From the NCBI RefSeq assembly GCF_964340395.1, contig NC_135571.1, positions 8,468,953 to 8,497,952 of the forward strand: a DNA stretch of 29,000 bases, written 5' to 3'. The notes under the pieces were generated by a model. That model did not search any database, was not told where the DNA came from, and saw nothing but the letters and a program-made list of their open reading frames with translations. Both the position numbers and the translations under genes were made by a program. Position 1 is the first letter of the stretch. Each line of letters opens with the position of its first letter. This stretch comes from Glandiceps talaboti. Taxonomy: Eukaryota; Hemichordata; Enteropneusta; Spengelidae. Positions 21,950 to 29,000 of this stretch are shown here, piece after piece.

Positions 21950-23960
21950 ATGAAAGCTCTCTGTATTCTCCTCTGTACAGGTAAAAGAATGACCAAAAAC
22001 TGTAACTACGAAAGTTGTTTATTTGTGTGTCAACAGGATAAGTGATTTGCTACATTACTCATTTCACTGTTAAAGTCACCATACCGATGAGACTTCGATA
22101 TTTATTTTGGATTTTTAATTTATAAAACAATTTTATAATGACTTCCCACTTGTAAAATCAATGTGAAACAACACTGACAAAGTTTGTGTTTGTAACTTAA
22201 TACAGAGCAAAAATTTCAAATGTTTGCAATTTGTTGCTAAATGGTAGATATGACAGCTTGTAATCGTTGGGGGCGTGCTACATATACAACTTTGAAAGAT
22301 GATTTCAAGGGAAAACATGAAGGATATAAATGTAGATCAACAGACATGTGTGTAGTGTAAGATAAACTGTATACGAGACGACGTATGTTGTATAAATGGA
22401 CCATAGAACCTCTTTGACAAGGCCCTGATGAGTCTGGCCTCATCGCCTCACTCTAAGGCTTAGCCAGGTGAGACAGATGCTCGCCGCTCCATGGTCAAAA
22501 CCCACGTGTCGAGGCTCCGACGCTTTGGTCGTTACAATAACTAAATCACAATAAATCACACATACTAGATGACGTCATAAGCTAAGGCCTAATAAAAAAA
22601 ATTGTGTGGTTGCGATTACGCTCAATTTTAGAATAGGTGGGGGAGGTAGATTTTTTAGTTTCTATGTGAATGTCTAGTTCAGGTTTTCCATTGTTTTCCA
22701 AATGGTCTCTGTGTTATGTATGTCTTCCTATCAGATGTAAAGCCATTACAGATTGGAAGAATAGTTTTACAGTGTCTTTTTAAGCTGATGGCAGTTTCGG
22801 CATCCACTATTTCTCGTTAGACTTCATAATTTTTGTGATTTTATTTTTTTTTTCTCGAATACGTAAAATGAAGTTTAGGGTCGGCAGTGAAAAGCTAGTT
22901 GGGGTCGGGTAACCGGAACCAAACGATTATTTTTTTAGGCCTAAGAATAAGTCATACTTATGAGCTTCAAGGAATATGAAGTAAAGGACTGTCACCTTAT
23001 CTTGAATCAAGTATGAAGACACATAACCTATTGTTTTGACATCTGTGTGAACTTTTTCAATAAAAGATATGATTTCTTTAGCTAGGTGTTTGGCGTCATG
23101 TATAAACAACGTCATGTTTAACGTTTGAACCCAAACACAGAAATTACAGATTCCTGACAGAAAATATGAGCCGCTTTATTATTAAGATGGGCTATAATTT
23201 GTGCGTCATATTATTATTATGTTAATCTGATAACGTTCTTGTATGTTTTCTATTTACCCTTATATTCAGCGTCAGCTATTACCTCGTCCCTTGCCCTCTA
23301 CTGCTATGTCTGCTCTGATACGCCAGGAACGCACGAGTGCCGCCTAAACGTCAGTGATCACAGCGAATATAAACAGCAATGTCTACGAGAGGACGGATCA
23401 TCACTGAACCCCGTATGTTCGGTGAGTTGCAGACACGTTGTGCTAGTATACAGAAATGAAACATAATTTGATGATACAAGTGATGAGACGATATCACCGC
23501 TTTACACGTACAATGCAAATATAATCATTAGTGACGTCCTATGTATGTATTGGACTAATTCCTGACGACCGTGTGATGGGATGATATCACCGCTTTGCAC
23601 GTACAATGCAAATATACCCAATAGTGACTTCCTATGTCTGTTTTAGTCTAGTTCCTGTTACTCTTGTTCCTGACGACCGTCATATTGTAATGTGTGAAGA
23701 TAACGTAGTGTAAAATTAGAACACGATCGTCAGGAACTAGACTAAGTTCCTATACGACGAGTTACGTTAACTACTGTCATATCCACGCACCTACAATGAA
23801 AGTCGTTATTCTAGCACAGAAATATGTGCTACCCCTGACTGCATTCAGATGTGATAATGATATTGCGTTAACACATATTTCTGTGCTACAACTTTCCCTA
23901 TATGTGAGTGGAGATGATCGTAGTAATTGTAACGCGTCATATAGGAACTAGACTAATGAT

Positions 23961-24001
<41 letters not shown>

Positions 24002-25564
24002 GCGCACACACGCACACACCACTAAAACATAATGGAAGGTAAACATTTCTTTTAGAAATAAGTAAATAAAAATGATTTCTTGTAATCCTTGTGGCAATTT
24101 GGTATTTCTTCAATATGATTTTTTCAGACGACAAGTAAGGAAAGTGGTGGTGAGATCATACAGTTTTCGAGGAGCTGCACATATAAGGAAGGATTTTATG
24201 GGTTCGGTTCCAGCTGTTCAACAACAAAGAGTGAGTAGTCGTAAAAGAGTATAACGTCATTTTACAAATAAAAAAAACTGTTATAATGAAAGTTAATTAA
24301 GCCAAAACAATTTGCCACGAGACTTGAAAACAATCTTATTAACATATATTTTCTCAATCGACGAATATTTTATCACGTAGCGTGACAGATTTTCTCAATA
24401 TTTAATCATGTTTCTAACAAAAACTAAAGTATCGAAAAATGTTACATTTACTTCATGACATGCATGAAAAAGGGTACAGCAGTATACGATAGTGAAACGA
24501 TCTGCTAAAATAATGATAGCTTGTTAAAAAAAATGTAGAAATATTATTAATGGGTCTTGTTGATGAGGGAATGCAGACTATTTTTGCTGACTTTCGAAAA
24601 GGCCTAAATGTTTCTGAGGGTTGAGTCACATTCGTGGAGTTTTAAAGAAATTGCCACTCCAAAGAATTGCTATAACATAATCTTAGTATGTAGATTCATT
24701 TTAAATACTTGTAGTTAGCAGTCAATCTGAAATCATTCACACTGTGTGGAAATAAGATTAGTTTTGGGTGGTAGGCTTTAATGTCATCACTATAATGTAT
24801 CTTAGATATAGTTGTACGTCTCAGAACAATATACATGTGTATACCTTATCCAGGGATACGAGTCAAACACACATTTATTTCCAATATCTGGGAGCGAAAT
24901 TGGGTGCATAATTATGCAAGTCGTAAAAGCCTTTGTCACCTCAAATTCGCTTGGTCATTTGTTCTGTGCAAAAAAAATGACAAGGCTGTCCTCATGAGGG
25001 CTACATTATGATGTCCTAAGAAGTGAATTGCAGACTGATTGATACAGCACACTGTATCTGATATACCCAATAATACTCTACCTTCTCCCCCTTCTTGTGG
25101 TTGGTAGATATGTGTAGCGATTGACGGTGTTTTTTTAAAGACAGATGGCTTCCCTCATATTTATTTATTTTAATTTATTTATTTATTTATTTATTTATTT
25201 GTTTATTTATTTATTTGTTTATTTATTTATTTATTTATGTATTTATAGTATAGTTTTTCTATTTACTACCTGGTGGTGGTGATGGTGATACCGGGGGTGA
25301 TGGTGGTGGTTGTGGTTGTGGTTATCGTGGTGGTGGTGGTGGTGGTGGTGGTGGTGGTGGTGGTAGTGGTGGTGGTGGTGGTGGTAGTGTGTTGATGGTG
25401 ATGACAATAATAGTTTGTGGCTGATGGTGATGATGTAGGTGTGTTGATGCTTATTGATAACAGTGGTCGTGGGGTGGTGATGGCGATGGCGGTGGTGGTG
25501 GTGGTGGTGGTGGTGGTGGTGGTGGTGGTGGTGGTGGTGGTGGTGGCGATGGCGACGGCGGTGG

Positions 25565-25596
<32 letters not shown>

Positions 25597-25767
25597 TGTT
25601 CTTTATTCATTCACTTACTATTAGGCACCAAAGAATGTCACGAATACTGCAGTAGTATGCATCTGTGCAACACTGCTATCTGGGAACTCAGTCGTGGAAA
25701 TGAGAAATCTGCCAACATCGGACTAGTCTTAACCATGTTTACCATCCTTTGCATGCTAAGAATGTGA
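21950..25767 (+). CDS. GPI-anchored Ly6/uPAR (LU, three-finger) domain protein
   Basis: Coding exons 21950-21980, 23270-23421, 24128-24230 and 25625-25767, with GT-AG junctions in phases 1, 0 and 1, join to 142 aa ending in TGA. Residues 1-19 form a signal peptide (MKALCILLCTASAITSSLA). The mature part opens with LYCYVCSD. It has ten cysteines: C22, C25, C34, C48, C60, C78, C91, C100, C104 and C110. C110 is followed by N111, the LU-family Cys-Asn signature. A sequon sits at N37. After a short polar stretch (GNEKSAN, likely anchor site) the chain ends in a hydrophobic tail, 127-140, typical of GPI attachment signals. LU proteins act at the cell surface as receptors or modulators; the spacing recalls invertebrate sleepless/quiver-like members, but I cannot name an orthologue. 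No exon alone suggests the gene; splice phase, signal peptide, cysteine pattern and tail all agree once joined. Confidence 0.82.
21981..23269 (+). other. LU-gene intron between signal-peptide and first LU exon
   Basis: About 1.3 kb. It contains TGACGTCA at 22570-22577. A 62-codon minus-strand frame (22927-23115) has no domain I recognise. No clear repeat seen. Confidence 0.55.
23485..23737. repeat. Tandem and inverted GTTCCTGACGA-type repeats
   Basis: Two ~95-bp direct units (about 23486-23580 and 23582-23685) share GATATCACCGCTTTRCACGT, ACAATGCAAATATA and TTCCTGACGACCGT. GTTCCTGACGACCGT (ending near 23684) is inverted at 23723-23737 as ACGATCGTCAGGAAC. This lies in the LU-gene intron just before the foldback element at 23746. 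Confidence 0.75.
23746..23948. mobile_element. 203-bp foldback MITE with 8-bp target-site duplication
   Basis: The ends are GTTCCTATACGACGAGTTAC and the inverse of GTTCCTATATGACGCGTTAC. TAGACTAA flanks both sides (23738-23745 and 23949-23956). The arms pair over about 80 bp, finishing in a perfect 17-bp stem (23812-23828 with 23872-23888), around a ~43-bp loop. The ends resemble the GTTCCTGACGA repeats next to it, so related elements appear nested here. Confidence 0.82.
23962..24020. repeat. (CA)n microsatellite
   Basis: CA run with a short CGCG interruption, about 110 bp before the acceptor of LU exon 24128-24230. Confidence 0.93.
24231..25150 (+). other. LU-gene last intron, unique part
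   Basis: About 900 bases following the donor GTGAGT at 24231. No gene, array or repeat recognised. The remainder of the intron (to 25624) is microsatellite. Confidence 0.55.
25158..25247. repeat. (TTTA)n microsatellite
   Basis: TTTA array with a few TTTG and TTTATG variants. Confidence 0.92.
25269..25594. repeat. (GGT)n and (GAT)n trinucleotide arrays
   Basis: Imperfect GGT array to about 25393, a second purer GGT array at about 25485-25546, then GCGATG and (GAT)n to 25594. The array ends 30 bases before the acceptor of the last LU exon, so the polypyrimidine tract (TTCTTTATTCATTC) is squeezed between repeat and exon. The open frames reading VVVV, TTTT or MMMM are artefacts, though one runs on into the true last exon in a different frame. 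Confidence 0.92.
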
Positions 25768-26085
25768 AAGATAGCTCTGGATACGTGGATGAATATTTTT
25801 GAAGACTTGTTTCATATTTCAGATTCGAAACCAGAAACAGGCCAAAATGAATGCTTTTTGTCGAGTAGCTTCTACAAGTTCTAGTGCACTTGTATATCAA
25901 TCACCATAGTTACCACATAATAAGCGATTTGCTCTGAGTGCTTATAAATGTGACATGTTTAGTTTAGTTTTCATTTTAGTTTTTCCATGCCTATTGCCTC
26001 AATTGTGACCAAAATGGCACAAATTAAAGAAAATGAATCACAGAAATTTGATTTTACAAGAATTTAGGAATATCAGTCTGCGCCT

Positions 26086-26091
26086 AATAAA
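26086..26091 (+). promoter_or_regulatory. Candidate poly(A) signal of the LU-domain gene
   Basis: First AATAAA downstream of the stop codon, about 320 bases after it. Confidence 0.4.
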
Positions 26092-26129
26092 TATGTATGA
26101 TTGCTGAGTCCCATGATGCAACGGTGGAC

Positions 26130-26290
26130 CAGTGAGAGAACAATAGAGGTGATATATAGATTCAGTTTGGTGCTTTTGGCAATCGCGCTAAATTTATGTC
26201 GATGTGAAATCACGAAATAACTATCCAGTACTCAAATGTTATAAAAATGCTTCTAATTTACCTGGAGTGGTGTTCCCCTTTAAAGTGTAC
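26130..26290. repeat. Solo arm of the long-inverted-repeat element
   Basis: Shares GAACAATAGAGGTGA, GATGTGAAATCACGAAATAA and TGGTGTTCCCC, in this order, with the right arm of the element at 27290-27750 and, inverted, with its left arm. It lies just past the likely poly(A) site of the LU gene. Confidence 0.6.
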
Positions 26291-26492
26291 CTTGTAATTC
26301 AAACCTATTGAATTCAGTACAGCATCTTATATTCCAATACGGAAATATGTCGAGTACGTTCAGTGTAGGCTAGTCACGCTATGCTGTTACCGTTTGTTCG
26401 GAAAACACATAACAATCCACACTATATATACCGCTACAAGTTGATATACCTAAGTTTTATTTCATTACTTACATATTATCATATTATGTAAA

Positions 26493-26731
26493 GGAATACA
26501 ATACAATACAATACAATACAATACAATACAATACAATACAATACAATACAATACAATACAATACAATACAATACAATACAATACAATACAATACAATACA
26601 ATACAATGCAATGCAATGCAATGCAATGCAAAACAATGCAATGCAATACAATACAATACAATACAATGCAATACAATACAATACAATACAATACAATACA
26701 ATACAATACAATACAATACAATACAATACAG
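26493..26731. repeat. Pentanucleotide (AATAC)n array with AATGC block
   Basis: About 240 bp of AATAC repeats. A central cluster of AATGC variants (about 26606-26646) is interrupted once by AAAAC. Open on several frames (CIVLY, NTIQY), none real. Confidence 0.95.
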
Positions 26732-26865
26732 TGCATGTGTAATATTATTGAACTACAATAAACAATATTCAAAAGGAATCAGCAATAATAGTGTTCAAAA
26801 TTTAAAATGGTACGGTAATTTATGTCATAAAACAAGGCGATTTCTTTGTGGAAAAAACATGAAGG

Positions 26866-27210
26866 TTATATGTCGCAAAAGGGTGGTGGTGATGTCGTAA
26901 ATAAACAAAGATTGTCCATTGTAGTGGTCTCATGTCGTAAAATAGGGGGAGCTTTGTCAACAAAGTTGTATGTCGTATCAGAAATAGGACGATGGTTTAT
27001 TAGAAATAAACATGGTTTTTTTCCGAAACCACGATGATGTTATGTCGTAAAACAGGGTGGTAGATTGTTGTAAAACACGAGGACTGTGTCGCAAAGTACG
27101 AAGATGGTTTGTCGCAAAACATATAATGATATCATCATAACTGTATGTCGCAAAGTGCGATGGTGGTTTGCCGCAAAACACGACTGTGTGTCGCAAAGTA
27201 CGATGGTGAA
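26866..27210. repeat. Degenerate minisatellite around GTCGCAAA/GTCGTAAA
   Basis: At least eight occurrences of TGTCGYAAA (some TGCCGCAAA), spaced irregularly, many followed by ACR-GR-GATGGT. The consensus is roughly TATGTCGYAAAACACGATGGTGG. It reads as a decayed tandem repeat with 25-45-base units. Confidence 0.65.
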
Positions 27211-27289
27211 TTGATCTAATACATAATCATTATTTATAATATACCAAATTATATCTTATTTACTACTCTGAAAAAATGATGGAAGTAGT

Positions 27290-27750
27290 TTACAGGGGAA
27301 CACCACACCAGTAACTAAATATATTTCTATAAATATTGGTTGTAGAGAATCATTGTATGATTTCACATCACCGAATTTTCGCTCGGTTGCGAAAGAAACA
27401 AAAAATCGACACTCTTGTTCACATATGTTGTTCTTTCAGTGTTACACTATTGCATCATAGGTCTTAGCAGATATGAATATTTATTAAATATAAACTGAAT
27501 ATTCATTGGCTTATTTCCTTCAGAGAATATCAGTAGTCATGAATATTTATTGTGCATCTAATCAATATTCATGTCTACTATAAAGGCCTATGTTTTGAAG
27601 GAACAATAGAGGTGAGTAAGAGTGTCAATTTCAAATTGATGTTTCCTGACAACTGATCAAAAATTATTTGATGCGAAATCAAGAAATTACTCTTCAGATC
27701 CCAAAGTTTATGAAAATACATTCATTTCCAGTAATGGCATTCGCCTTGAA
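27290..27750. mobile_element. Long-inverted-repeat (MITE-like) element
   Basis: The left arm begins near GGGGAACACCACACCAG (27297). Its reverse complement parallels 27600-27750: GAACAA...GTGARYAAGAGTGTC, then GATGYGAAATCA, then the GGTGTTCCCC-type end. The centre carries two small ATGAATATT...AATATTCAT hairpins. Arms are about 150 bp with substantial divergence. Terminal duplication not resolved. Confidence 0.55.
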
Positions 27751-27759
27751 GTCCTCCAA

Positions 27760-28225
27760 TGAGTAACGTGTGTAGATTAGCTGTACGTGCTTTTACAATA
27801 TGTTAAATAAACACCTGTTTGACATCTATATCTATACCATCACGAAAGTGATCAATGACTAATAACCCTCTTACTTTTAATTACGTGATATTAAATATAC
27901 GTGCTAGCGACCTTACTAAATTCTGTACTCATTGTAAACCTTATTAAGGACATAATTAATAAACCTTCTCCTCGGTGGCAATTGTTTGACAAAACATTTC
28001 AGATAGTAATATTAAATGACCAGTGTAATTTATCAACTTAATGTGCTTCATATTGTGTTTGTTTGATGAATGTCTTTGATACAACGCTTCTTGGTTGATA
28101 TTTTGGAATCTAGCGACGTCGTAAGTTACTTTGATGTTGATGCATTATTCAATGATCTGAAAAAAATTAGATTTTTGTTATTTCAGTTTTCGGTAAACAC
28201 TCTGTCATTCTTTTAATTGTAGTTT
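27760..28225. other. Unique intergenic stretch
   Basis: Nothing recognised: no open frame of note and no repeat shared with the rest of the window. Confidence 0.5.
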
Positions 28226-28242
28226 ATCAACTCTTTACACAC

Positions 28243-28766
28243 CCATTAACCCATTCACTCACTCGCTCACTCACTCACTCACTCACTCATTTTTTCATTC
28301 CCTCCCTTGCTCACTCACTCACTCACTCAATGTACAATAACAAGCTACCAACATTTAAAAAAAACAGCCATTTTACCGATGATCAGTGTTACACTCTCAC
28401 TCACTCATTCATTCACTCACCCACTCACTCATTCACTCACACATCCATCCACCCACCCACTCACTCACTCACTCACTCACTCACTCACTCACACACCCAC
28501 TCATCACCTACTGACCCATCCACTCACACACATACACTAATTCACTCACCCATCCATCCATCCATCCATCCACCCACTCACTCACTCACTCACTCACTCA
28601 CTCACTCACTCACTCACACACCCACTCATCACCTACTGACCCATCCACTCACACACATACACTAATTCACTCACTCACCCATCCATCCATCCACCCACTC
28701 ACCCACTCACTCACTCACTCACTCACTCACTCACTCACTCACTCACTCACTCACTCACTTACTCAA
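28243..28766. repeat. (ACTC)n array with 125-bp higher-order repeat
   Basis: Tetranucleotide ACTC/CATC/CACC array. A non-repetitive island (CCCACTCATCACCTACTGAC and onward to ACACTAATTCACTC) appears twice, 125 bp apart (28496 and 28621), so a block of the array was duplicated as a unit. THSLTHS-type frames are artefacts. Confidence 0.9.
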
Positions 28767-29000
28767 GACTCTCTCACTCTTTCGTTTAACATATTGACCA
28801 ATTATTTGATAACCATTCATACAGAAACGTTTTTAATAACAGGTATTGTCATTTCAACTCTTGTCATAGTATATTGTTCGTCAGTACCGGTTACCCACAT
28901 AAAGAAGGACTCGGCTCTTTTGAAAAAATGTCAGTAAGGATTGTACGGTTTTTGGATAGTATAGACAGAATGGATTATTTACTTTTTGGTAATGAAGGAT
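28767..29000. other. Window end, nothing recognised
   Basis: Unique AT-rich sequence without a supported gene or repeat. Confidence 0.5.

Noticed and set aside
22390-22520. Possible tRNA-like or short inverted-repeat element around GGACCAT...ATGGTC
   Set aside because: I could not fold a cloverleaf or find A and B boxes with proper spacing; the inverted match is only about 6 bases.
22927-23115. 62-codon minus-strand frame
   Set aside because: No recognisable domain, no splice support, and it lies inside an LU-gene intron on the opposite strand.
25266-25610. TTTT-rich and VVVV/MMMM-rich frames
   Set aside because: GGT/GAT arrays in the last LU intron. The true exon starts at 25625 in another frame.
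26465-26900. CIVLY- and NTIQY-repeat frames
   Set aside because: The pentanucleotide array is open by composition only.
28307-28665. THSLTHS-repeat frames
   Set aside because: ACTC array artefact.

Overview
This is a stretch of animal nuclear DNA, AT-rich and dense in repeats. Evidence for that is the intron-split genes with GT-AG junctions, two animal protein families (a GT29 beta-galactoside sialyltransferase and a Ly6/uPAR-domain GPI protein), long microsatellites, a non-LTR retrotransposon tail and foldback elements. It looks like a marine invertebrate. I cannot name the phylum from the sequence alone.

Layout. (1) Positions 1-7482 and 8832-16945 are two head-to-tail copies of one ~7.5-8.1 kb segment. 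Each carries a complete four-exon sialyltransferase gene of ST6Gal type on the minus strand: copy A has CDS 3098-6955 and 401 aa, copy B has CDS 12020-16426 and 403 aa. Each also has a conserved promoter-like region, long TATG/TGTC arrays in the last intron, and a ~2.7 kb 3' flank with a foldback repeat and the C-terminal tail of a retrotransposon reverse transcriptase. (2) The spacer 7483-8831 holds a 31-bp-period hairpin array, an internally deleted copy of the 3' flank (1.25 kb missing) and a three-unit ~120-bp tandem repeat. (3) Positions 16946-18250 hold diverged, shuffled fragments of the same segment, apparently relics of another copy. (4) Positions ~19313-26091 carry a plus-strand gene assembled from splice signals: a TATA box, a noncoding first exon and four coding exons giving a 142-aa secreted, ten-cysteine LU-domain protein with a C-terminal GPI-anchor signal. 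Its introns hold a 147-bp GA tract, a G-quadruplex-type tract, two foldback elements with 8-bp target-site duplications, and GGT/GAT/TTTA arrays. (5) Positions 26100-29000 contain no gene that I can see, only repeats: a pentanucleotide array, a degenerate minisatellite, a long-inverted-repeat element and an ACTC array with 125-bp higher-order structure.

Function. The two sialyltransferases should be Golgi type II membrane enzymes that transfer sialic acid to galactose-terminated glycans. The LU protein should sit on the cell surface. Nothing in the sequence ties the two gene types to one pathway. The most notable result is the divergence between the sialyltransferase copies. Exons 3-4 differ at 5 of about 136 codons. 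Exon 1 (membrane anchor, stem and start of the catalytic domain) differs at 49 of 199 codons, and 42 of those changes replace the amino acid while 7 are silent.
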